Shown piece by piece: positions 32,496 through 42,406 of a stretch of 64,000 nt of DNA. The stretch is from the NCBI RefSeq assembly GCF_004011695.2, contig NC_082421.1:1122501-1186500 (forward strand), given 5' to 3'. Below the pieces are notes generated by a model. The model was not told the origin of the DNA. It saw nothing but the letters and a program-made list of their open reading frames with translations, and did not search any database. The stretch's first letter is position 1; every line of letters starts with the position of its first letter. The DNA comes from Ascochyta rabiei (Eukaryota > Ascomycota > Dothideomycetes > Pleosporales > Didymellaceae). Both the position numbers and the translations under genes were made by a program.

Positions 32496-33070
32496 CCGCA
32501 TTTTCTGGTGAACATCGTCTGTTTTAGGCTCTTTTAGGAAATCGCCGAGGGCTAATTAGATCGCTAGTGATGACTTACCACTCAACAACACCCCTTCAGT
32601 TACTCTCCAGCATCACAATAGTATTAATTGCAGCCAAAATAGCGACCTGAAAATAGTTGTAGATGATTATGGGCGAGTTTGTAAGTACAACAGTACCTAT
32701 ATTAGCTGCCCTAGCTTATCTCTATCCTTAGTTGCAACCTTTAATTGTCCTAACTGCAGCTAATCTTAAAGATAATAAGGTATACTGTGTATTTAGATTA
32801 AGGATTAGCTAATACTAGTAGGTTATAGCCAGCTAGTAGGTTGTGCAGAGGTTAATAGGGGGCTCTGAACGTTGTAAGGTATTGAAAATGAGCTATAATA
32901 GGGCATATTAATGTTGCTACAGTACTAATTTACTAGAGAGACGCATCCTAATAAGATTCTGATATCTTGGCATATGCAGAGCCCTGCACTATTACCTGAT
33001 CGTTACCCGACTGGCTCAGAGGTTTGCCCCAAAACAGCCTAAAACAGACGATGTTCACCAGAAAATGCGG
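32496..33070. mobile_element. MITE with 35-bp perfect terminal inverted repeats, 575 bp
   Basis: The left end CCGCATTTTCTGGTGAACAT (continuing CGTCTGTTTTAGGCT) is repeated exactly in inverse orientation at 33036-33070. TA lies on each side (32494-32495 and 33071-33072), indicating a Tc1/mariner-type target. The interior is AT-rich and non-coding. The perfectly matching ends suggest it is younger, or less RIP-affected, than its neighbours. Confidence 0.8.
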
Positions 33071-33399
33071 TAGCTGGTAGGAGCAATCCAAACTATAATT
33101 CTTCTAGTTCAACATGGATGGCGTTGTACGAGTACCCGACCAGCACTGCGCCCAACTATCTAGCAGGCAAATTAGACATTAGTGCTTACTTGCCAGTATC
33201 TCATTTGCGGGAAGATGACAGAGACCCTGTCTCTGACAAGACCGGCCGACGGACTGCCCTATGCCGCCGACAACATTGAAGCCTACACAGCCTTCTTAAG
33301 AGAAGTATAAAGTAGTCTTTCGGGGCTGCATCATACCATCACTAAACACCACCTTCTTTCTATCTCAGCAACGCTTCTTCCTTTTTTGAGGCTTCCATC

Positions 33400-34154
33400 A
33401 TGCACTTTTCCACTCTCCTTCTCCCCCTCTACCTTATGGGAATGGCCGCAAGCTCCCCCATCCAAGCCACCGACGGTGACAATGCAGTTGCTCAAGTCGA
33501 CAGCGCTGATGTAGCCCCTGATCTTAGCAGCAAGGACACCATCGGGAACTCAGCTGCGACATTGCTAACAGCCTAACAGCTATCCCGAACGTTGAACTAA
33601 GCTTCATTCCCACCAAGGACATCGCGGTTCGCGACCTACCTGGTACTGCTCCGAGAGAATGGAATCCTGTGCCAAACTAACCTGAGAACCCAGATTCTGC
33701 CATCGGTAGCCCCCCTGTCGATGAGAAGGCTCCTCAACGCCCTGGTACGTTATCCCATTGCAGCAATATAAAACTTTCCCTTTGTTAATCCTCACAAAGT
33801 ACGCCATTACAGCACCACGTTTAGGGCCGGCCCGGGCGTCGAGAACGCGGTGGAGACGCATATGACGATCCGAGGAATCGCCGTCATCGTAACCGCCCAT
33901 TTTGCCAACATCCACAACTTGATTGTCCTCATCACTCCTTCCTTCCCCAATAGTAAGTGAGGAAAACCCAAGACCGCGATCTGCGCTGATAGCAATTAGC
34001 ACCTCTCTCTTTCATAGCAGGATTCCAAGACTTCTCTAAGGAGTTCAACTCTCCACTGATTAACTGGGCTTTTGACAAATACAGAACCATGAGTCCGCCC
34101 TCTGGTGAGATTTTCCAGTACGATGATTATTTCAGGTTCTTCTGGGATGCCTAG
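33400..34154 (+). pseudogene. Degraded small secreted-protein gene
   Basis: The ATG at 33400 opens a clear signal peptide (MHFSTLLLPLYLMGMAASSP) and an acidic sequence, but the frame stops at 33576 after 58 codons. In the next frame the coding pattern resumes at once (DIANSLTAIPNVELSFIPTK), then meets a TAA near 33678 and continues PENPDSAIGSPPVDEKAP to a GTACGT donor at 33745. A further segment (VENAVETHMTIRGIAV) precedes a GTAAGT donor at 33953. The acceptor at 34019-34020 leads into GFQDFSKEFNSPLINWAFDK and a stop at 34152-34154. The segments do not join in one frame, so I call it a pseudogene. Secreted-protein remnants at the edge of RIP-affected repeats resemble effector-type loci, but no function can be assigned. 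Confidence 0.5.
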
Positions 34155-36144
34155 GCTTTCACAGGGTCAGCCGTTACACGTGTGATGCACATGATATAGT
34201 TGGGCCAGTATTGCTCCGGCAAGATCTGCTTCCAAGGTTGTCTTTTTGATCACTCTCTGTGTTGTTTCAGTATGGTTGTAGGGAAGAGAACGGATAATCT
34301 TTTATGTCCTGTTGTCCAACTCACAAAAACAGTCGTTACCGATTCCCAACTGAATATAAAAGTCTGCGAAAATCTAGTGCTATCTTTCCATACTATTGAG
34401 AACTTGTAGAGCAAATAAACCTTAGGTCCCCAAGACAGAATCACGAGGGAAAGTAAGAACAGAGAAGTCAACAAGCATGATCATGGTAACGATCAGATTA
34501 CTTCGCTGGGAAACCAGGATTGGATCAAGACTATGAATGTACTAGCTCCGTCGGGCTAAGATAGGCGTTCCGGAGAACACGTCGGGGTTATAGGAACGAA
34601 TCGAAGTATCCTCGCCCATGGATGCCGACTGTTTGTTTGTAAGTGACCTAAGGCCAGATGCCCACCTCCACGCGACCCTCACGAACAGCGCCCTATTCGC
34701 GATTCGCCACGAATCTGGCCTGTTCAGGCTAGCCATTTCGGTCCTACCATGTCCGTGCGCGCAACGCCTAAGTTCACGTAATGCCCCCGTTTTACTGGGG
34801 AAAAGCAAGCATTTCTATAATCCTTAAGAAGTAATCAACCAACGTACCATGTATTCTACAACTTTATATTTTGTACACAACGAACATAGTTATGCTTATG
34901 CAGTTGTACCCGCATTTACATGTGCACCGCCGCAGGTACACCGCCAAGCCAGACGGTGCGTGCAGATCCGGCTCCTCCTCACGCATGCCGGCGTGCATTG
35001 CTTATGCAGTCAAGCTTTCGCGCAGTGGACCACGCATCGGATGAGCGACTTTGCTCCGTGATGACAGGTGGGCTGTGGTGCCGTGGTGAAACAGTGGCTC
35101 CGCGACTCGGCTGCAGAGGATGCAGATCGGCCATCTCCCTTCTCGCGCCTGGTTTGGGAGCGAGATGGGCAAGAGAGCGGACGTCAAGGGGACGCGACAG
35201 GGGCGGTTGATTGGCTCGCGCTACTCCGCCGTCGCTATCGCCAGAAGGAAAGCTGACGAGTGCAGCAGAAGGAAAGTTGACGAGTGCAGCAGAAGGAAAG
35301 CTGACGAGTGCAGCAGAAGGAAAGTTGACGAGTGCAGCAGAAGGAAAGTTGACGAGTGCAGCAGAAGGAAAGCTGAAGACTGCAGCAGAAGGAAAGCTGA
35401 CGAGTGCACGCGTCCTGACTCTTGCGTGGTGGCGGGGTGGGGTGCTCGAGCTGCCGTCTTGTGCGAGAACGAGCGGGTCGTCAGTCTTATAGGTGGTCGT
35501 GTCCAGACGCCTCAGGCTGCACCGTTGCGCCGCCGTGCCATGCTCTCCAGGATACGGCGCAGCAGCTGGCGGGCCTGGCGTGAGCTTGAACCGAAGCCTT
35601 CCCCTTCCGCAGTTGGGTGCCGTCCAAGCGCCTGCAGACGTGTGCGCTTGAGGCCTAGTCAGGGGCGTAGCTGCGGATCAGAGCGAGTTCGTTGTTTCGC
35701 AGCGGCAGCAGACTCGCCGATGCTCCACCACGCCCACGGCACCCAATCACGACCGCACGACCGCCGTCAACACGAGCGCGCCACCACCGACATGTCTGCC
35801 GCCTCACCTGCACTGGGCACGCTGCGGGATCAGTCCAATCCCAGTCGAGCATGGCCAGAAATAGGACGTTGGATATATGAGCCGACAGGCTGCCCCTGCC
35901 TGTCCCGCCTCCAACCTCTGATTCTTCGCTGTCTTTTGACGTCAGGGTAACTGTTCAGCTTCAGCGCCAGCTCTCCAGCTTTTTCCTCTTCCAGACCGAG
36001 GATTCAATCCGACGTCGTTACGCTCTTTTGGGACCCGCTTCGCTCTTTCATTGCCTCTCAGCCCCTTCACGCTTCCCTTCTCGCTTCCCTTCTCGCTTCC
36101 CTTCTCTGCCCATCGTTTTCCCCGCAAAGTGCACCACCTTCACC
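34155..36144. other. Intergenic region before tyrosinase, with a minisatellite
   Basis: No supported gene. The left part is AT-rich and the right part GC-rich. It holds a 24-bp minisatellite (35243-35408) that creates long repetitive open frames. The last 100 bp before 36145 are pyrimidine-rich (CTTCCCTTCTCGCTTCCCTT repeats), a probable promoter/5' UTR of the tyrosinase gene. Confidence 0.45.
35243..35408. repeat. 24-bp minisatellite, seven copies
   Basis: The unit AGAAGGAAAG(C/T)TGACGAGTGCAGC is repeated seven times with only C/T or minor changes. It is a multiple of three, so all frames stay open across it, for example an 8-residue ECSRRKAD repeat. I see no other sign that it is coding. 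Confidence 0.9.
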
Positions 36145-38444
36145 ATGGCATACTTCAGCAAGCCCCAGAGCTTGACCACCATGCTGTTTGCCTTGTTTGC
36201 TTTCCTGCACTTCACAGTCGCGCTCCAGCACGGATCCCACCACCACCGCGCTCGCCACTCCGCAGACGCCGTCATCAAGAGGCAGATGGACGAGATCGCT
36301 GACAGCCTGGTTGCCCGTCAGTCGAGTGGATTCACCGCCGTCACCGGCGTCTGCAACACGAACACCGGCAGCGATGGCGCCTGCAACAGCAACGGCCGTG
36401 TCTCGGCGCCCCGTCTCGAGATCCGCCAGCTGAAGCAGAACGCCGACCAGTGGAATCTGTACCTCCTCGGCATGGAGAGGTTCCAGGCAAAGGACAAGAA
36501 CGACAGGCTCTCGTACTACCAGGTCGTCGGTGTCCACGGCCGTCCCTTCACCACATGGAACAACTTCCCCACTCCGCTGCTCAACCAGGCTGGCTTCTGC
36601 CCCCACGCACAGACCCTCTTCGGTTCCTGGCACAGGCCGTACCTGGCCCTCTTCGAGGTAAGCAGTTCGTGCACCTTCTTGTCCAGACGATACTAACACC
36701 AGCACAGCAAGCCTGGTACCAGAACGTCCAGGAGGTCATCAAGACCTTCCCCGCCGGCCAGCAGAGCCGGTGGAACCAAGCTGCGGCCACGCTGCGCATG
36801 CCCTACTGGGACTGGGCGCAGGACCCCGGCGCTGGCGGCGCCACTGTGCCCACCTTGATCCGCGACCAGACCGTCACCGTCACCAAGCCTTCTGGAACAG
36901 TCTCCATCCCCAACCCTCTCTACTCGTACAGCTGGGGTAACACTCTGCCTACGGAGATGGGTGGTGGCCCGTGGAACAACTTCCCCAGCACGCTCCGTCG
37001 CCCGGTTGCCAGCCCGACCCGCAGCAACAACAACGAGATGAACGCCCGCTTCAATTCGATGCGCGTCTCTCTCCGCGACCGCGTCTTTGCTCTCTTCTCC
37101 AGCAAGCAGGCCTGGGGTGCCGCCTCCACCTCCCAGATTGGTGTCCGTACCGATCTCTCCGGCAGCGGTGTCGACAGCTTCGAGTCCGTCCACGACGCCG
37201 TCCACAACACCGCCGGCGGTGAGACGGGTGGCCACATGTACTACCTCGACATCTCTTCTTTTGACCCCATTTTCTGGCTCCACCACACCAACATCGACCG
37301 TCTGCTTGCCATGTACCAGCTCATCGTGCCCAACACGTACGTCGCCAACGGCAACATCAACCACCCCATGGCCCAGTGGCAGCAGGGCGAGGCCAAGAAC
37401 AGCTACACGCCCCTCAAGCCCTTCACCAAGAACACCAAGGGCGACTACTTCACCTCCCAGGATGTCAAGGAGACGCGTGTCCTGGGATACTACTACCCCG
37501 AGACCAGCGACCGCTCCTACTCGCAGGTGGCTCGCGCCGTCACCAGCCTCTACGGCGCCGGTTCCAGGACGCTTACCAAGCGCGATAACGAGACCACCGC
37601 TGAGACTGGCCAGTACCTTGGCCGTCCTCTCAAGGAGGGTGACTACCACCACGTTCTCTCTGTTGTCGCCAACAAGTACGCGATGGAGGGTTCGTACACT
37701 GTCCACTGCTTCATCGGCAAGCCCGGCTCCAACTCGACCTCCCACTCGACTGCCCCCTACTCCAACGCGACCGCTCCCTACCCAGTCTCCAACTCGACCG
37801 CCCCGTACATCAACGGCACTGACTCGGAGGCTGACTACGACCCGTCGACCGACTACACCCAGGACCCCAACTATGTCGGTGCTTACGGTGTTCTCGGCGG
37901 CTCCATGGCTGGTGGCGGCAACGCCACCTACCCCGTCATGACCGAGGGCGCTCTTCCCCTAACCAGCTGCCTTCAGGGCAAGGAAGCCGAGGGCAGCCTC
38001 AAGTCACTCCACCCCGACGACGTCGAGCCCTACCTTGCGGAGAACCTCTACTACAAGGTGGTCGGCGTCAAGGGCGAGCTGAACCCGGACGACATCCCCG
38101 ACTTCCACGTCTACGCAAAGTGCACAAAGGTTACGCCCGCCGCCTCGGACGACGAACTCCCCGACCTCAGCGCCCCGTACCAGAAGCTGCCCAAGGCCAC
38201 CGAGAACAAGCCTGCCGGCAAGCCCTTCACCTACACACCTACGCCCTTTGACATCCCGCTCCCCGAGGGCGACGAGTACAACGAGCCCACGGTTGGCAAC
38301 AGCGGCTCCACCTCGCCTTCCTACCCCGGCGCGGGTGTCTTCCCGTACCCGACGCTGCCGTGGGAGGAGCAGGGTTACTGCGTCTCCAAGCAGACGATTG
38401 AGTATGTGGACCAGGATGGCAACTTTTTGTACTCTGAGATGTAG
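36145..38444 (+). CDS. Secreted tyrosinase (type-3 copper oxidase)
   Basis: Two exons, 36145-36657 and 36708-38444, give 749 residues. The N-terminus has a hydrophobic signal (TTMLFALFAFLHFTVA) and a KR site at residues 45-46, suggesting a Kex2-cleaved propeptide. Copper-A histidines are visible as H131 (VGVHGRPF), H154 (GFCPHAQ) and H163 (SWHRPYLALFE). Copper-B histidines are in VHDAVHNTAGG and FDPIFWLHHTNIDRL. The enzyme hydroxylates monophenols and oxidises diphenols to quinones, feeding melanin or phenol detoxification. The second half carries Asn-Ser/Thr-rich repeats (SNSTAPY, SNATAPYP) and a C-terminal domain of the sort that shields the active site in latent fungal tyrosinases. The intron directly follows the copper-A helix. 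Confidence 0.93.
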
Positions 38445-38784
38445 AGTTTGTATTGTAGAATCTTAGGGGTGTGAATGGTGTATAGAGAGAGGGAGAGAGG
38501 TGGATGTGTCGATGTGTATAACCCCATTTCCTATCTTTATTTCCAAAATATTTTTCCTTTGATCATGTAATTCAATACCTTAAATGTACATTGATCTGAG
38601 GATCGTGTCTTTGTCTTTGTCTATGTCATCCTCGCTCTATAATGCTTGTGTGACTCGATCTATACAATTTTATATCTAACACCTATAGAGCTAGTAATAT
38701 TTAACGCACCCGTGTGTAGAGAGAATTATATTAGTATACTTTTACACATTATTCCATCTTTTTCCTTTCTTCCTTGACCGTGTC

Positions 38785-38906
38785 ATTCGATTCGATTCGA
38801 TTCGATTCAATTCATTTCAATTCATTTCAATTCAAGACATTTCAATTCCAGTCAGGTCAATGCAAGTCAGGTCAATTCAATTCAGGTCAATTCAATCCAA
38901 CTCATT
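38785..38906. repeat. Degenerate ATTCG/ATTCA pentamer array
   Basis: It begins as near-perfect ATTCG copies (CATTCGATTCGATTCGATTC) and decays into ATTCA/AGGTCA variants over about 120 bp. Confidence 0.85.
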
Positions 38907-39246
38907 TCCATCCAATACAGCGCAACCCCTCCACCGCCCCTCCCTCCCTCCAGATCAGAATTCCCGCCCATCCCGTCATCGCTGAGCTCGTGACCCCGTG
39001 CGCTTTCCCTCCGCTCCGCAGCTGCAGCGCCGGGACTGACTCGCTGCACATAGACGCGTCTGGATTCGATGCGCAGATGTTGTTTTCGGCGAGGTGTGCT
39101 GGCGGATAGGATAGGATGGGGTGGGCGAGTCGTGTCGCTTCAGGATATCTGGTGCTGGTGCTGGTGCTGTTACTAGACATACAGGTGGGCTGTGTGCGGG
39201 ACTGCGGTTGGTGCGTGGGTGCCGAGGGGCGGGTGTGCGGTATCTG

Positions 39247-39320
39247 GTACCTAGTACCTGATACCTGATACCTAATACCTGATACCTGATACCTAATGCC
39301 TAATACCTAATACCTAATAC
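39247..39320. repeat. TACCTRA heptamer array
   Basis: About ten consecutive 7-bp units of TACCTGA or TACCTAA. It resembles but is not the usual fungal telomere repeat (TTAGGG). Confidence 0.85.
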
Positions 39321-40065
39321 CCAACATGCACTCTCTGCTCTCTACTAGGTAGTACAGATTGTAGTCATCTGGCTTGTTAGAGCAGAAACCTCTGATATTA
39401 ACTATTAACACGCTCTTCTTTTCAGTAGCCATTCACTGCTGCAAAGAAGTGCTATGCAATAAGCGTATAATCTGGAGTTGTGAACTAGGGGTTTCTGACG
39501 TGGGGGTGGTGTGCTGATAGGAGGTGGTTGGGGTTCTGGGTTCTGCATGTATGCAATGCGTTATGGAGTAGCTTATATACGTCTGGGCTCGGTATTTGTG
39601 ATTCTCCTTCTCATTGATACCTCTAGATGGAATGTTTTTGGATTGAAATAGGAACTGGGAATGGAAATTTGGAAGGGGATGCGGAGGGGAATGGGGGTAT
39701 CTTGGTGCTTGTGCAACGTGCGAAAGAAACCAACGGGGAGAGAGAGAGGAAGAGAGGAAGGAAGGAAGAAGGAGAGAGAGAGGGAGGGAGAAAACATCCT
39801 GATGTGCGCCAACCCATGCATGCACTTGATCACCATACCCTTACATCTCGAATTCAAGAGGGTGTCATACCATATGCCTGTGTCGCGTCAGTACCATGTC
39901 TTGGCGTCGTGAAAACGGAATAGAAGGGACAGAATGAAGTGGGATGGAAGATGGAGGAGCGTACCACAACGAGCCGCCACGGAAAAACCTAAGCAGGTCT
40001 TAGCACGCATTCCTTCAAGAGCGGAGACGGGAGAGGAAGCTAGTTCTCTGTTGTCGAGGGAGGCT

Positions 40066-41758
40066 TCACATGACGACGCACTTTTGATCCGCGTACACCT
40101 CGCCGTACTGGTCGATGCCGGCCATGTGCTCGTTGTAGCGCTGCTTGGCTTTGACTTCGTCGGGAAACCATTTCTTGAGGAAGGCGGCGAGTTCGTTGTC
40201 GAGATTGTCTGGGGGGTGGTGTTAGTTGCTTGTTCGTGAGAGGGGGGGCACTGAGAGACGCACCGGAGTTTGCGTCAAAGACGGTTTTGGCGCGGCAGTA
40301 GGGGCAGTTGTGTTGCTTGTTGTTCTGCATCACGATCAGACAACGGATGCAGAAGACGTGCCCGCAGGACAGCTTCACGGGCCGCCATTCTATCTCGCAG
40401 CACATGGGGCAGCTGTAGTCGTCGAGCTGCGGCACGTGCGAGAGGATCCGAGTGTTGACCTCTGCGCAGACGGCTTTGGCGAGGTGCTCGGAGAACTCGG
40501 GATACTCGACCTGTCGAGGGAAGGTTTGCTTGACGCCCAGCGCTGTGCGCTTGTCGAACTTCTTCAGGATCTTGATCATGGCGTTGTGGTTGATCTCGCC
40601 GAATCGCAGGCCCTGCAGGATTTCCCGGTTGATGTGCATGAACATGTTGAGCGCGGCCATGTTCTCCTTCTTCTTGAACTTCTCGACCAACCCAGCTCTT
40701 GCGACCTTGTTGGAGAACTCGGCCAAACGGCGTGTGGCCTTGTCGGCGTCGTGTGATTTGTGGTCCTGTTCCGTGGTGCCGAAAAAGATGCCTTCTTCAA
40801 TGTACATCTGGAAGACCTGGCGCCAGGCAGTGATGGTCTTTTTGTTGGAGCGCTTGTTCACGTCGGTAAGTTTGGCTATTTGGGAGCCCAAAGATTCGAT
40901 TTGGGCGTGCATGCGCTTCTCCTCACGTTCTTGCAGCTTCTCCAACCCAGCTACTTCGCTGGTTAGTCGGGTGAAGAACTCCGTGTCCGAGGTCAGGGGC
41001 ACCTCGACAGTTCGGTAGCCGGGGCGAGAACCGTGTGTGAGGGAGTCTGCTTCTGATGATTTCTGCGAGTCTGCTTCTGATGGTTTCTTCAAGTCTGCCT
41101 CTGATGATTTCTTCGAGTCTGCCTCTGATGATTTCTGCGAGTCTGCTTCTGATGATTTCTGCGAGTCTGCTTCTGATGATTTCTGCGAGTCTGCCTCTGA
41201 TGATTTCTGCGAGTCTGCTTCTGATGATTTCTTCAAGTCTGCCTCTGATGATTTCTTCAAGTCTGCCTCTGATGATTTCTTCAAGTCTGCCTCTGATGAT
41301 TTCTGCGAGTCTGCCTCTGATAAACTCGGCGAGTCTGCGTCTTCAAAGACGCGGAGAGACGTCATGCCGGTCTCGACAGCCAGCATCTGGAGCTTGCGCT
41401 TGGTCTCCTCATCGATGCTGGCGCTGTCCACATCGCCGTTCTTTTCATTGACGTAGAAGAGCAGCTTTGGGTGGAAGGGCTTCCTCTCTCTTGGGGAGGC
41501 CGAGGCGGCCGTGTGGCCGTTCAAAATGTACTCAAACGGGCGGTCCTGGTCGCCATTCTGGTCGGCCGAGGCGTTGTAGTCCTCGACGTGCTTCAGCAGC
41601 TTGGACAGGGTGGCGGGGTCCAGGCCGAGGTGCTGCAGCTCGTGGGTAAGGCGGTTGATGACCTTCTTGAGCTGGCTGTAGGAAATGGCGGAATCGACCC
41701 ACTCGGGCGGGAATCCTTCGTTCCGCAGGCACTGCTTGAAAACGTGGCCGAACTTCAT
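40066..41758 (-). CDS. SPX-RING protein, probable ubiquitin ligase in phosphate sensing
   Basis: Two exons on the minus strand, 40264-41758 and 40066-40208, give 545 residues. The 55-nt intron (GTGCGT...CCCCAG) restores a sensible C-terminus ending DQKCVVM; reading through it gives an unlikely Arg/Gln-rich tail. The start at 41758 opens a classic SPX domain (MKFGHVFKQCLRNEGFPPEW, then YSQLKKVINRL). SPX domains bind inositol pyrophosphates that report phosphate status. Residues about 443-486 form a C3HC4 RING (CPMCCEIEWRPVKLSCGHVF, then CIRCL, CPYCRAK), so an E3 ligase role is likely. The SPX domain is split by a hydrophilic insert of twelve 8-residue repeats (SEADSQKS type). It is divergent from the J-protein gene. 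Confidence 0.9.
41049..41336 (-). repeat. 24-bp tandem repeat inside the SPX-RING gene
   Basis: Twelve copies of a 24-bp unit, on the plus strand TCTGC(C/T)TCTGATGATTTCT followed by (G/T)C(G/A)AG. They encode SEADSQKS or SEADLKKS. The number of copies can change without breaking the frame. Confidence 0.93.
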
Positions 41759-42406
41759 GGTTGGACCGTGGTCGATGGGTAGGGCTGGCGACTCAGATGC
41801 GCAGAAGCAGCACGTGGGTGGGGGGATTGGTCCTGGGTCGAGCGGCGGCCGACACAAGCTGGTGGCTGGGCGTCTTCGGCTGCAGCTTGTCTAGGGCGCA
41901 AGCCAACACCCTGCGATGATCAGACGTTGCTGCAGGTGCATTCAAGGAGCAGGACGGAGGTGTGCTTGTGCGCGCTGGGCGTTGCTTTTGCAGCGTGGTG
42001 GTGTTGTTTCTGTGTTTCTGTGTTTCTGTTGGGACTCTTATCCGGACGTCATGGGGTCGATGATGAATCTTCGTGCCCTGCCGGGGGGGATTCACGCCTT
42101 TATGAGGAAAAACAACGCACGACATGCATGCGTCAACGGTGAAAATCGCGCCGTCCATGTCGGTGCCGTGGCCAGGCCTGTCAGGGCATGTGGCTCTTTC
42201 ACTCGCTCTCGCCTCTCGCCGTGTCGCTGAAGCCTGGGTTTTTTCGTTTTTTTCGTTTTTCCCCACGCCGGGCCAATCACGAGACCGGCGCACCGCCGTT
42301 CGGAGCGGGTCAGGCCTAGCTCCGCTTGCCATGGGCCACGCGCTTTCTCGCAGACGATGCCAGGCGCTGTTCGACGCAGCAACTCGAGCGAGCGTGAGGC
42401 ATCACC
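41759..42406. promoter_or_regulatory. Divergent upstream region of the SPX-RING and J-protein genes
   Basis: A 648-bp gap between two start codons, with no separate gene. Two nearly identical TTTTTTCGTTTTT runs occur near 42239-42256. Open frames in both strands are overhangs of the two genes' frames. Confidence 0.5.

Larger units (their letters stand above)
38445..40065. other. Intergenic region rich in simple repeats
   Basis: No gene is supported. It contains an ATTCG/ATTCA pentamer array (38785-38906), a short CTGGTG array near 39150 and a TACCTRA heptamer array (39247-39320). A purine-rich stretch (GAGAGAGAGGAAGAGAGG) lies near 39740-39790. The AT-rich sequence just after 38445 is the tyrosinase 3' region. 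Confidence 0.5.

Noticed and set aside
35120..35950. Plus-strand frame of 276 codons with ECSRRKAD repeats
   Set aside because: Open mainly because a 24-bp minisatellite cannot create stops; no signal peptide, domain or splice context.
36693..37745. Minus-strand frame of 350 codons
   Set aside because: Antisense of the tyrosinase exon 2, whose copper-binding motifs identify the true strand.
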